In this document: piece after piece, positions 14,976-22,846 of the stretch
Layout: each line of letters opens with the position of its first letter
Numbering within the stretch: the stretch's first letter is position 1
Assembly: GCF_002094885.1 (NCBI RefSeq)
Contig: NZ_MSIT01000022.1
Location: 1 to 34,961 of the forward strand
Reading direction: 5' to 3'
Length of the DNA: 34,961 nucleotides
Origin: Salibaculum halophilum
GTDB lineage: Bacteria; Pseudomonadota; Alphaproteobacteria; Rhodobacterales; Rhodobacteraceae
Translations under genes and position numbers: made by a program
Notes under the pieces: generated by a model
What the model was told of the DNA's origin: nothing
Databases searched by the model: none
Seen by the model: only the letters and a program-made list of their open reading frames with translations

Positions 14976-16094
14976 TCACCCGCGCACAACCTTCTGTGGG
15001 GAAATGACATCGATCCCCAGGGCCTTGCCCACGGCGTAATAGGTCAACTGCCCGGCATGCACGTTCAGGCCGGCCAGAAGGTGTTCGTCCTCGGCGCAGG
15101 CCTGCCGCCAGCCCTTGTCGGCAAGCGCCAGCATGAAGGGCATGGTGGCATTGCCCAGCGCGATGGTCGAGGTGCGCGCCACCGCGCCGGGCATGTTGGC
15201 CACGCAGTAGTGCATGATGCCGTCGACCGCGTAGATCGGGTCGGCATGCGTGGTCGCGCGCGAGGTCTCGAAACAGCCGCCCTGGTCGATGGCCACGTCC
15301 ACCAGCGCGGCGCCCGGTTTCATGGTCGAGAGCTGTTCACGTGTGACAAGCTTGGGCGCGGCGGCGCCGGGGATCAACACCGCCCCGATCACCATGTCGG
15401 CCGCGGCGACGGCCTCGGCGGTGTTGCCCTTCGAGGCATGCACTGTCCTGAATTCGCCGCGCAGCGTGTCGTCGAGGTGGCGCAGGCGGGGCAGGGACAG
15501 GTCGAGCACCGTGACATCCGCGCCCATGCCCGCGGCGATGCGGGCGGCCTGCGTGCCGACGACCCCGCCGCCGATCACCGCGACGCGGGCCGGGGCAACA
15601 CCCGGCACGCCGCCCAACAACACCCCGCGCCCGCCGTTGGCCTTTTGCAGGGTCCAGCTGCCCACCTGCGGGGCCAGCTTGCCCGCGACCTCGGACATGG
15701 GCGCAAGCAGCGGCAGACCGCCATTGCGGTCCGTCACAGTTTCATAGGCAATGGCGGTGCAACCACTGTTCAGCAGGTCGCGTGTCTGGTCCGGGTCGGG
15801 GGCCAGGTGCAGATAGGTGAACAGCACTTGATCCGCGCGCAGCATCTTGCGTTCGCCCGGCTGGGGTTCCTTGACCTTCACAATCATGTCGGCGGTCGCG
15901 AAGATTTCGTCGGCCGTATCGACCGTGCGGGCGCCGGCCGCGTGATAATCCGCGTCGGTGAACCCTGCGCCCAGCCCGGCGCCGGCCTGCACGGTGACAT
16001 CATGGCCATGGGCCACGGCCTCGCGCGCGGCGTTGGGGGTCAGCCCGACGCGAAACTCCTGCGGCTTGATCTCGGTAGGGCATCCGATATGCAT
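14976..16094 (-). CDS. ald: alanine dehydrogenase
   Basis: A 372-aa NAD-dependent enzyme interconverting L-alanine and pyruvate plus ammonia. Recognisable features: N-terminal MHIGCPTEIKPQEFRVGLTP; the substrate-binding Lys of VKVKEPQ; the catalytic His of FTYLHLAPD; the Rossmann motif VIGGGVVGTQAARIAAGMGA; catalytic Asp in DVAIDQGGCFETS; and VANMPGAVARTST near the C-terminus. Length and motif order are normal. It is divergent from an Lrp/AsnC regulator 131 bp away, the usual arrangement in which the regulator activates ald in response to alanine. Confidence 0.97.
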   Translation of the reverse strand: MHIGCPTEIKPQEFRVGLTPNAAREAVAHGHDVTVQAGAGLGAGFTDADYHAAGARTVDTADEIFATADMIVKVKEPQPGERKMLRADQVLFTYLHLAPDPDQTRDLLNSGCTAIAYETVTDRNGGLPLLAPMSEVAGKLAPQVGSWTLQKANGGRGVLLGGVPGVAPARVAVIGGGVVGTQAARIAAGMGADVTVLDLSLPRLRHLDDTLRGEFRTVHASKGNTAEAVAAADMVIGAVLIPGAAAPKLVTREQLSTMKPGAALVDVAIDQGGCFETSRATTHADPIYAVDGIMHYCVANMPGAVARTSTIALGNATMPFMLALADKGWRQACAEDEHLLAGLNVHAGQLTYYAVGKALGIDVISPQKVVRG

Positions 16095-16138
16095 TGTGAT
16101 CCTCCTCTTTCACGGGTGCAGGATCGCGCCATTACGAT

Positions 16139-16162
16139 GCAAATGCTTGGAGATTTCTTTGC
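16139..16162. promoter_or_regulatory. possible Lrp-type operator in the ald/lrp control region
   Basis: GCAAA and TTTGC arms separated by 14 bases, AT-rich for this genome, midway between the ald and regulator starts. The symmetry is limited to the 5-bp arms, so this is a weak prediction based mostly on position. Confidence 0.25.
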
Positions 16163-16225
16163 CAATCCCGCGACGCCTCGCTAAATGATTGCACGCACCG
16201 ACGCCTTTTCGGAAGATCATCTCGC

Positions 16226-16684
16226 ATGTCGCTGGACGAGACCGACCGCCGCCTTCTGAACGCGCTGCAACGCCGCGGCCGGCTGTCCAACACGGAACTG
16301 TCCGAGGCGGTGAACCTGTCCCCGTCGGCCTGCCATCGCCGGGTTCAACGGCTCGAGCGGGAGGGCTATATCAGCGGCTACGTGGCTCTGCTTGACCCGG
16401 CCAGGGTCAATCGCCGCACCATCGTCTATGTCGAGATCACGCTTTCGGCCCAGGCCGACGAGCTGCTCGATGCCTTCGAGAAGGCCGTCGCCCGCGTGCC
16501 GGAAGTGCTGGAATGCCACCTCATGGCCGGGTCGGCGGATTACCTGCTCAAGGTCGTGGCCGAGGATGCCGAGGATTTCGCGCGTCTTCACCGCCGCGCC
16601 CTGACCCGCCTGCCGGGCGTGCAGGGGATGCAGTCGTCCTTTGCCTTGCGCACCGTGCGCCAGACCACCGCGCTGCCGCTCTAG
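16226..16684 (+). CDS. Lrp/AsnC-family transcriptional regulator of ald
   Basis: A 152-aa feast/famine regulator. The N-terminal HTH is LDETDRRLLNALQRRGRLSN followed by ELSEAVNLSPSACHRRVQRLE, then the wing GYISGYVALLDP, then the RAM ligand-binding domain (VEITLSAQADELLDAFEKAV, LECHLMAGSADYLLKVVA, LPGVQGMQSSFALRTV). It is divergent from ald, so an AldR-like role sensing alanine is likely but inferred from position. The start is fixed by the conserved LDETDRRLL; the reading frame ends one base before the exoD ATG. Confidence 0.92.
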   Translation: MSLDETDRRLLNALQRRGRLSNTELSEAVNLSPSACHRRVQRLEREGYISGYVALLDPARVNRRTIVYVEITLSAQADELLDAFEKAVARVPEVLECHLMAGSADYLLKVVAEDAEDFARLHRRALTRLPGVQGMQSSFALRTVRQTTALPL

Positions 16685-16685
16685 C

Positions 16686-17285
16686 ATGACAGAGGCGGCC
16701 ACACCCCACCCGGTGCGCGACACCGTCCAGCGGCTGGAGGATCTGACCGGCGAGGGTCCGGTCACGCTGGGCATGATGATCGAGGCCTTCGGTCCCACCT
16801 CCTTCGTTCCGGCCCTGACCGTGCCCGCGCTCTTGGTCGTTTCGCCGCTGTCGGGCATTCCGCTGTTTTCCACCGCCTGCGGCGTGTCGATCACCCTTAT
16901 CGCGCTGCAGATGGTCTTTTCGCGCCGCGCGGTCTGGTTGCCGCGGGTCCTGCTGCAGCGCCGCGTGGACCCGCAAAGCCTGCGCGCGGCCATGCGGCGC
17001 ATGCGCGGTCTGGCCGAGCGGCTCGACCGCTTTTCGCGCGACAGGTTCCGGGTGCTGGTGCAGCCGCCCGGGCACCGCCTGCCGCAGGTGATGTGCATTG
17101 TGTCGGGCGCGTCCATGCCGGTTCTGGAACTGGTGCCCTTCTCGTCGTCGATCCTCGGGATGGCGGTCCTGAGTTGTTCGGTGGCCTTCATCGCCAGCGA
17201 CGGGCTGTTCGTCTTCGTGGGCGCGGCCTTCATGGCGCTGGCGGCGGCAATCCCGGTTTTTGTTGTGACCAGTCTGGGGGGATAG
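16686..17285 (+). CDS. exoD: exopolysaccharide synthesis protein ExoD family
   Basis: A 199-aa membrane protein of the ExoD family: N-terminal cytoplasmic VRDTVQRLEDLTGEGPVTLG, then several hydrophobic helices (SFVPALTVPALLVVSPLSGI, LFSTACGVSITLIALQMVF, ILGMAVLSCSVAFIASDGLF, FMALAAAIPVFVV). Family members have been linked to exopolysaccharide production and alkaline tolerance in rhizobia; the mechanism is unknown. The ATG lies one base after the Lrp gene stop, so translation is probably coupled. A hairpin follows at 17324. Confidence 0.85.
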   Translation: MTEAATPHPVRDTVQRLEDLTGEGPVTLGMMIEAFGPTSFVPALTVPALLVVSPLSGIPLFSTACGVSITLIALQMVFSRRAVWLPRVLLQRRVDPQSLRAAMRRMRGLAERLDRFSRDRFRVLVQPPGHRLPQVMCIVSGASMPVLELVPFSSSILGMAVLSCSVAFIASDGLFVFVGAAFMALAAAIPVFVVTSLGG

Positions 17286-17323
17286 GGTCGGCCCCGCGGC
17301 ACCGGCCTGTACCTGACCCGCCA

Positions 17324-17360
17324 GACGACAAACCCCCGGGGCGGGGCCACGGGGGTCGTC
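17324..17360. terminator. bidirectional terminator between exoD and rpsU
   Basis: GACGA/TCGTC outer and CCCCCG/CGGGGG inner stems, interrupted by an unpaired CAAA on the left arm, with an 11-base GC-rich loop. It lies in the 116-bp space between the converging exoD and rpsU stops. Confidence 0.6.
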
Positions 17361-17401
17361 ACTTCGTCACGGCAAGGGCCGGGGTCGGCGGCAGAGGCTG
17401 C

Positions 17402-17608
17402 CTAAAGCAGACCCTCGCGCTGGGCCTTCTTGCGCGCGAGCTTGCGCTGACGGCGAATCGCCTCGGCCTTCTGACGTGCCTTCTTCTCGGACGGCTTCTC
17501 GAACTGCTGACGCAGCTTCATTTCACGGAAGACGCCTTCGCGCTGAAGTTTTTTCTTCAGGGCACGGAGAGCCTGATCGACGTTGTTGTCGCGGACGCTT
17601 ACCTGCAT
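17402..17608 (-). CDS. rpsU: 30S ribosomal protein S21
   Basis: A 68-aa, very basic protein matching bS21: [20 protein letters not shown], then [20 protein letters not shown] and an Arg/Lys-rich C-terminal helix. S21 sits near the anti-Shine-Dalgarno end of 16S rRNA and assists initiation. The start has AAGGTGGTGA upstream. It is convergent with exoD and divergent from the COQ9-family gene, 113 bp away. Confidence 0.97.
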   Translation of the reverse strand: MQVSVRDNNVDQALRALKKKLQREGVFREMKLRQQFEKPSEKKARQKAEAIRRQRKLARKKAQREGLL

Positions 17609-17721
17609 GTGGTTGTCACCACCTTTCTAGGGTTCGGGTTGCAATGATTTGCAGGAAGTGGGCAGATAGCAAAGTCCCGCTATCTTGTCCAGAGCGCACG
17701 AAACCAAAGCAGGAGGCCCCC

Positions 17722-18417
17722 ATGTACCATCCCGCCCCGGACCCCCGGACCCGTGAACTTCTGGCGGCCATCGTGCCCCATGTCGTTTTCGACGGCTGGA
17801 GCGAGCAGGCCTTCCGCGCCGCCTGTTCGGATATCGAGATGCCCCTGGACGAGGCCCGCCTGCTGTGCCCGCGCGGCGCGGTCGACCTGGCTGTGCTGTT
17901 CCACCGCGAGGGCGACCAGCGCATGGTCGATATGCTGGATACCGCCGATCTGTCGCAGATGCGCTTTCGCGAGAAGGTCGCCCATGCGATCCGACTGCGC
18001 CTGCAGGCCGCCGGCGACAAGGAGGCCGTGCGCCGCGGCACCTCGCTTTTCGCCCTGCCGCACATGGCCGCCGAGGGCTCGGGCTTGATCTGGGGCACGG
18101 CCGACGCGATCTGGACAGCGCTGGGCGACACCTCGGAAGATGCCAACTGGTATACCAAGCGCGCCACGCTCTCGGCCGTCTACGGGTCGGTGGTTCTGTT
18201 CTGGCTGGGCGACACCAGCCCCGACGACATGGACACCGATGCCTTCATCGATCGCCGTATCGCGGACGTGATGCGGTTCGAAAAGGTCAAGGCGGCTGTC
18301 AACGACAACCCGCTGCTCAAGCCGCTGACCGTGCCGCTGGGCAAGCTGGCCGGGCGGGTCAGGGCGCCGCGCCGCGCTGCCGATGATCTGCCCGGGCGCT
18401 GGGCCGCGCCGCGCTAG
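17722..18417 (+). CDS. COQ9-family ubiquinone biosynthesis protein
   Basis: A 231-aa COQ9-like protein. It has a TetR-like helical fold: N-terminal REL-LAAIVPHVVFDGWSEQAFRAA with MPLDEARLLCPRGAVDLAVLFHREGD, and the COQ9 C-terminal signature SGLIWGTADAIWTALGDTSEDANWYTKR followed by LSAVYGSVVLFWLGDTS. COQ9 binds lipid and assists COQ7 hydroxylation in ubiquinone synthesis. The ATG at 17722 has AGGAGG upstream. It is followed 40 bp later by a quinone oxidoreductase, a quinone-themed pair. Confidence 0.92.
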   Translation: MYHPAPDPRTRELLAAIVPHVVFDGWSEQAFRAACSDIEMPLDEARLLCPRGAVDLAVLFHREGDQRMVDMLDTADLSQMRFREKVAHAIRLRLQAAGDKEAVRRGTSLFALPHMAAEGSGLIWGTADAIWTALGDTSEDANWYTKRATLSAVYGSVVLFWLGDTSPDDMDTDAFIDRRIADVMRFEKVKAAVNDNPLLKPLTVPLGKLAGRVRAPRRAADDLPGRWAAPR

Positions 18418-18457
18418 GCTTGCGCGGCGCGATCCTGACACGTTTAAAGGAGGCGCC

Positions 18458-19429
18458 ATGCGCGTTGTCGAAATCAGTCAGCCCGGCGGCCCCGAGGTCC
18501 TGACCCCGGCCCACCGTGACGTGCCGCAGCCCGGCCCAGGCGAGGTGCGGATCAGGGTCGCCCATGCCGGGGTCAACCGCCCTGACGCGCTGCAACGGGC
18601 CGGGCTTTACAATCCGCCGCCCGGCGCCTCGGACCTGCCGGGGCTGGAGGCCGCGGGCGAGATCAGCGCGCGGGGCGAGGGCGTGACGGACTGGGCCGTC
18701 GGCGATCAGGTCTGCGCCCTGCTGCCGGGCGGCGGCTATGCCGAGGAGGTCGTGACGCCAGCCGCCCACTGCCTGCCGGTGCCCGCGGGCCTGTCGCTGA
18801 AACAGGCCGCCTGCCTGCCGGAAACCTTCTTTACCGTCTGGTCCAACGTGTTTCAGCGCGGCGGCCTGCAGGCGTGCGAGCGGTTCCTTGTGCATGGCGG
18901 CTCCTCCGGCATCGGCACGACGGCGATCCAGCTTGCCCATGTGATGGGCGCGCGCGTCTTCACCACTGCCGGGTCCGAGGCCAAATGCGCGGCCTGCCGC
19001 GACCTGGGCGCCGAGCGGGCGATCAATTACCGCGACGAGGATTTCGTCGAGGTGCTGCGGGCCCAGGGCGGCGCGCACCTGATCCTCGACATGGTGGGTG
19101 GCGATTACCTGCCGCGCAACGTCAAGGCGCTGGCCGACGAGGGGCGCCTGGTGCAGATCGCCTTTCTGCAGGGGCCAAAGGTCGAGTTGAACTTCGCGCA
19201 GGTGATGCTTCGGCGGCTTACGATCACGGGCAGTACCCTGCGCCCGCAGTCCGACCAGGCCAAGGCCGAGATTGCCCGCGCCCTGCACGAGCGGGTCTGG
19301 CCGCTGCTCGACTCGGGCCGCATCGCGCCCGTCATGGACCGGGAATTTCCGCTGGAAGAGGCCGCCGCCGCCCATGCCCGCATGGAAAGCAGCGCCCATA
19401 TCGGCAAGATCGTCCTCACCGTGGGCTGA
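18458..19429 (+). CDS. NAD(P)H quinone oxidoreductase, PIG3 family (zinc-less MDR)
   Basis: A 323-aa medium-chain dehydrogenase/reductase. The GroES-like N-terminal domain contains VAHAGVNRPDALQRAGLYNPPPGAS and GLEAAGEISARGEGV; the Rossmann domain contains FLVHGGSSGIGTTAIQLAHV and INYRDEDFVEVL. No zinc-binding cysteine cluster is present, as expected for the quinone oxidoreductase branch. The C-terminus SSAHIGKIVLTV is typical of PIG3-like proteins. The start follows AAAGGAGG. It ends four bases before the convergent DUF2189 gene stop. Physiological substrate unknown. Confidence 0.92.
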   Translation: MRVVEISQPGGPEVLTPAHRDVPQPGPGEVRIRVAHAGVNRPDALQRAGLYNPPPGASDLPGLEAAGEISARGEGVTDWAVGDQVCALLPGGGYAEEVVTPAAHCLPVPAGLSLKQAACLPETFFTVWSNVFQRGGLQACERFLVHGGSSGIGTTAIQLAHVMGARVFTTAGSEAKCAACRDLGAERAINYRDEDFVEVLRAQGGAHLILDMVGGDYLPRNVKALADEGRLVQIAFLQGPKVELNFAQVMLRRLTITGSTLRPQSDQAKAEIARALHERVWPLLDSGRIAPVMDREFPLEEAAAAHARMESSAHIGKIVLTVG

Positions 19430-19433
19430 GCGA

Positions 19434-20288
19434 CTATTTCACCGCCCGGCGGTAAAGGTGCCAGGTGGCGTGGCCCAGGACGGGCATCACGATCACCAGC
19501 CCCACGAGCGCCGGAAGCGCGCCGAGGACCAACGATGCGGCGACGACCAGCCCCCAGGTGCAGATCACGCGGGGGTTCTTTCGGAACACCTCGACCGAGG
19601 TCATGATGGCTTTGGGCACGCTGACATGGCGCTCCATCAGCAGCGGGAACGACACCACGCTTGTCGCCAGCACGAGCAGCGCGAAGAGAAAGCCCGTTCC
19701 CGTGCCCAGCAGGATCATCGCCCAGCCCGCGCCGGTGGTGAACGTCTCCGACAGGAAGCCCGAGAGCGAGGCCGGCGGCTGCGGCCCCAGCGTCAGGGCA
19801 TGGATGGCGAAGGCCGCGATCAACCAGGCCCCGAAGATGGCCATGAGGCACAGCCCCAGCACCACCAGCGCCGCGAAGTAGGGCTGACCGAAGACCCCGA
19901 GCGCGGCGCCCCAACTGACGGGCTCGCCCTTCTCGCGGCGGCGGCTGATCTCGTAGAGGCCGACGGCGGCCAGCGGCCCCAGCAGCGCAAAGCCCGCCAC
20001 GAGCGGGAACAGCATCGGCAGCGCGGCCAGGTCGGTGGCCATGGCCAGCAGCACCAGCCCGATCACCGGGTAGACCACGACCAGGAACAGCGCATCGGCC
20101 CGCGCGGCGGTGAAATCCTGCATCCCGAGCCTCAGCGCTTCGCGCAGGTCCTCCTGGCTGAGATGCTGAACCTGCGGCGCGCTGTCCTCGGTGCCGCCGA
20201 TGGCCTCGACCGACTCGCCGACATGGCCCGAGGCCCGGCCGAAGGCCTTGCCGATCCAGCTGAGCGGATTTCCGATCGTCTGTGTCAT
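19434..20288 (-). CDS. DUF2189 integral membrane protein
   Basis: A 284-aa membrane protein with DUF2189 features: a soluble N-terminal part with VQHLSQEDLREALRLGMQDF, then about six helices including LFLVVVYPVIGLVLLAMA, LVAGFALLGPLAAVGLYEIS, FAALVVLGLCLMAIFGAWLI and LVVAASLVLGALPALVGLVI, and the C-terminal GHATWHLYRRAV. Start at 20288 (MTQTIGNPLSW) with GGAGG upstream. Function unknown. It is the only minus-strand gene between two converging/diverging neighbours and has 141 bp before the RNase T2 gene end. Confidence 0.85.
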   Translation of the reverse strand: MTQTIGNPLSWIGKAFGRASGHVGESVEAIGGTEDSAPQVQHLSQEDLREALRLGMQDFTAARADALFLVVVYPVIGLVLLAMATDLAALPMLFPLVAGFALLGPLAAVGLYEISRRREKGEPVSWGAALGVFGQPYFAALVVLGLCLMAIFGAWLIAAFAIHALTLGPQPPASLSGFLSETFTTGAGWAMILLGTGTGFLFALLVLATSVVSFPLLMERHVSVPKAIMTSVEVFRKNPRVICTWGLVVAASLVLGALPALVGLVIVMPVLGHATWHLYRRAVK

Positions 20289-20429
20289 GTCGCCTCCCGT
20301 TCGTGGCTGGCAGATCGTGTCGCGTGGCTTGGGCCGCGACACGACGTCACACTAGGACGATAACAGGCCGCGGCGCTACCCACTGTCACGATTTCGAGAC
20401 AGCGCGTGTCCCGCCTTGCGGTCAACGGC

Positions 20430-21059
20430 CTAGCGGATCGGCGCGAGCAGGGCGTTGTCCAGCGCGCAGTCGCGCCGGACGTCCGCGCCGCACTCGCGGA
20501 AGTCCAGATCGCGGGTCAGGCAGATGCGCGCTTCGGCGATACCGCCCGAGCGGCAGATCACGGTGATCGCGTCGGCCGACAGGGCCGGGTTGTCGCGCAG
20601 GAAGGCCTGCTCCACCACCCTTGCGGGCAGGCGCACGGGATCGTTCAGGTCTCGGAACACCTGCGGGCGGGTGACGCGGGCGTAGGCCGTCGCCGACAGG
20701 TCGTAATAGGCGTCGGCCGACAGGCCGGAACAGACGCCGTGCTTGGCCCACTGGTGCCTGGCCGAGCGGGCTGACCCGAACAGGCCCGCCTGCGCGGTGG
20801 TCTGCACCGGCGTCGGGGCGCGGTGGGTGGTGGCGCAATAGTCCGGCCAGCCGCGCGCGTATTGCGGCCAGAGCCCGTGCAGCACCCAGCCGAAATCCGC
20901 CCCGGTTGCGCACTGCGGGGAGTCGCGGTCGTCCCCCGTGCGGGCGCACCAGTTGGGCGACCAGCTCAGCGCCATGACGTAGTAGTCGAACTCGCCGGCC
21001 GTGCCCCCGGCGCGCAGCGGGCCGGCCAAAACGGCAATAACAAGGATCAGGCGCAGCAT
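20430..21059 (-). CDS. secreted ribonuclease T2-family enzyme
   Basis: A 209-aa RNase T2 homologue with an N-terminal signal peptide (MLRLILVIAVLAGPLRAGG). Catalytic blocks are CAS I WVLHGLWPQY at about residues 58-67 and CAS II HQWAKHGVCSGL around 103-114. The usual Glu of CAS II is Gln, which I believe also occurs in other alphaproteobacterial members. Cysteines suitable for the family's disulfides are present. Such enzymes cleave RNA non-specifically in the periplasm or outside the cell. The start at 21059 has GGAAAG seven bases upstream and places the signal peptide at the N-terminus; a further ATG at 21074 is less likely. Confidence 0.88.
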   Translation of the reverse strand: MLRLILVIAVLAGPLRAGGTAGEFDYYVMALSWSPNWCARTGDDRDSPQCATGADFGWVLHGLWPQYARGWPDYCATTHRAPTPVQTTAQAGLFGSARSARHQWAKHGVCSGLSADAYYDLSATAYARVTRPQVFRDLNDPVRLPARVVEQAFLRDNPALSADAITVICRSGGIAEARICLTRDLDFRECGADVRRDCALDNALLAPIR

Positions 21060-21190
21060 TTCGGGGCTTTCCATGTCGTCCGGGTGCGATTATACCGCGC
21101 CGAAGTTCCCCGACAACGAGAACCTGATCCGCACGCCGGGTCGCCCCATCCAGGGCCGGGGAGAGAAGTATTCGCGAAGGAGCCGAGACC

Positions 21191-21940
21191 ATGGCTGACA
21201 AGCCGATCATGACCAAGGCAACCGCCGTCTGGCTGGTGGACAACACGACGATCACCTTCAAGCAGATTGCCGACTTCGTGGGCCTGCACGAGTTGGAGGT
21301 GCAGGGCATCGCCGACGGCGACGTCGCCGCGGGGGTCAAGGGCTTCGATCCGGTTGCCAACAACCAGCTGACCCAGGCCGAGATCGACCGCGCCGAGGCG
21401 GACCCGCAGCACAAGCTGACGCTCAAGCACAACCCCGCCGCCGAAGGCGAGGAAAAGCGCCGCGGTCCGCGCTATACCCCGCTGTCCAAGCGCCAGGACC
21501 GGCCCAATTCGATCCTTTGGCTGGTCAAGTTTCACCCCGAACTGACCGACGCGCAGATTTCCAGGCTGGTTGGCACGACCAAGCCGACGATCCAGTCGAT
21601 CCGCGAGCGGACGCACTGGAACATCTCGAACATGGAACCCATCGACCCGGTGGCGCTGGGCCTGTGCAAGCAGTCCGAACTGGACGCGGCCGTGCAGAAG
21701 GCCAACGCCAAGCGCGCGAGCGAAGGCGAGGTCATGTCCGACGACGAGCGCCGCAAGCTGGTCTCGACCGAGCAGAGCCTCGCCGCCGAAGCCGAGCCGC
21801 GCATGCCCACGGCGATCGAGGGGCTGGAGACCTTTTCGTTGTCCAATGCCGACGACGATGCGGACGAGGAAGAGCCCACGCCCGACGCCGACAGCTTCTT
21901 CAACCTGCCCGACGATGACGGGGACGACGACGAGGACTGA
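21191..21940 (+). CDS. trcR: DUF1013 cell-cycle transcriptional regulator TrcR
   Basis: A 249-aa DUF1013 protein, an alphaproteobacteria-restricted family named TrcR for a role with RNA polymerase in cell-cycle gene expression. The first half has two HTH-like units: MTKATAVWLVDNTTITFKQI followed by ADFVGLHELEVQGIADG, and RPNSILWLVKFHPELTDAQI followed by RLVGTTKPTIQSIRERTHWN. The last ~30 residues are extremely acidic (runs of Asp and Glu). The ATG follows GGAGCCGAGACC. It is divergent from the RNase T2 gene and convergent with nirV, and marks the left border of the denitrification locus. Confidence 0.88.
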   Translation: MADKPIMTKATAVWLVDNTTITFKQIADFVGLHELEVQGIADGDVAAGVKGFDPVANNQLTQAEIDRAEADPQHKLTLKHNPAAEGEEKRRGPRYTPLSKRQDRPNSILWLVKFHPELTDAQISRLVGTTKPTIQSIRERTHWNISNMEPIDPVALGLCKQSELDAAVQKANAKRASEGEVMSDDERRKLVSTEQSLAAEAEPRMPTAIEGLETFSLSNADDDADEEEPTPDADSFFNLPDDDGDDDED

Positions 21941-22003
21941 TCCCGTCCGCACCACACGACCGGACCTCTGGCCCGCAAGGCCCGGGCAATTTTCTGGTGG
22001 GTG

Positions 22004-22046
22004 CTGTCAGACACTGAACGGATGCGGCCGCGGGATCCGCTGACAG
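22004..22046. terminator. hairpin between convergent trcR and nirV
   Basis: CTGTCAG and CTGACAG form a perfect 7-bp stem that stacks on an inner CGGAT/ATCCG stem, with an 8-base bulge on the left arm. It lies in the 126-bp space between the two converging stops. No T-run is evident, so termination is inferred from position. Confidence 0.45.
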
Positions 22047-22066
22047 GGTGGCCGTTTCCGGCCCGC

Positions 22067-22828
22067 TCAGGGCCGCGTCACCGGCCGGTCGCTGACCAGG
22101 CGCAGGCCGAGGTGGGCCGGGGGCGTTCCGACGGCGCAGCCGCCGCGGGCCGGATCGCGGATCAGGTAGGACATCGCGGCGACATGCTCGCCGCCCATGA
22201 GGTAGGCCGGGCACCGGGCGGGGTCGACGCCCTGCGCGGCCCCGGCATAGCAATCCTGCGTCCATTCCCAGACGCTGCCGTCCAGGTCCGCGATGCCCGC
22301 GGGCGTGGTCGAGAAACTGCCCTGCGGCCTGAGCGCGCGGGGTGCCTCGCCCTCGCTCAGGTAGGTGGAGGCCCAGTCAAGGGCGGGGTCGGTGAAGATC
22401 GGGGCGGCGTCGTCGTGCAGCACCGGGCGGGCGATCTCGCGCCACTCGGCGGCGGTGGGCAGGCGGAATGCCTGCCCGGTCTCATCGTTGATCCAGTGCA
22501 GGTATTCCATCGAGTCGGCATGGCTGATGCCGGTGGCCGGGGTCACGGCCGGGTCCTGGCCCGGCCGCGCGCGCAGGCGCAGCGTGCAGCCGCCTCCGTC
22601 GTGGCAGCGGTTCCAGTCGGCGACGGTCACCTCGTGTTTCTGGACGTGAAGCGGCGCGCCGTCCGCGCGCGTCACGGCCACGAACGCGGCCTCGGTCACG
22701 TCCGACGGGGTGGTTTCGGGGCCACGCCAGTCCGGCGCGGCCCCGAGAAGGGCCACCCCCGCGGCGATCAGCACAGCCGTGATCAGGCCATACCTGGCGG
22801 CGGGCATCATGGTCCGGGGGGCGGTCAT
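22067..22828 (-). CDS. nirV: NirV-like formylglycine-generating-enzyme-family protein
   Basis: A 253-aa protein with an N-terminal membrane anchor (YGLITAVLIAAGVALLGA) and an FGE-sulfatase/SUMF1-like domain: VQKHEVTVADWNRCHDGGGC, FRLPTAAEWREIARP, PAGIADLDGSVWEWTQDCY and a C-terminal HLGLRLVSDRPV. NirV genes commonly follow nirK in denitrifying Rhodobacteraceae; the protein is anchored in the periplasm but its reaction is not established. It starts 18 bp after the nirK stop, so it is part of the azurin-nirK-nirV operon. Confidence 0.9.
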   Translation of the reverse strand: MTAPRTMMPAARYGLITAVLIAAGVALLGAAPDWRGPETTPSDVTEAAFVAVTRADGAPLHVQKHEVTVADWNRCHDGGGCTLRLRARPGQDPAVTPATGISHADSMEYLHWINDETGQAFRLPTAAEWREIARPVLHDDAAPIFTDPALDWASTYLSEGEAPRALRPQGSFSTTPAGIADLDGSVWEWTQDCYAGAAQGVDPARCPAYLMGGEHVAAMSYLIRDPARGGCAVGTPPAHLGLRLVSDRPVTRP

Positions 22829-22846
22829 GGGTCGGGTCCTTTCGGG

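Noticed and set aside
20748-20780. RNase T2 CAS II motif with Gln in place of the catalytic Glu, suggesting an inactive enzyme
   Set aside because: I recall the same Gln in other alphaproteobacterial family members, and both catalytic histidines are present, so inactivity is not supported.
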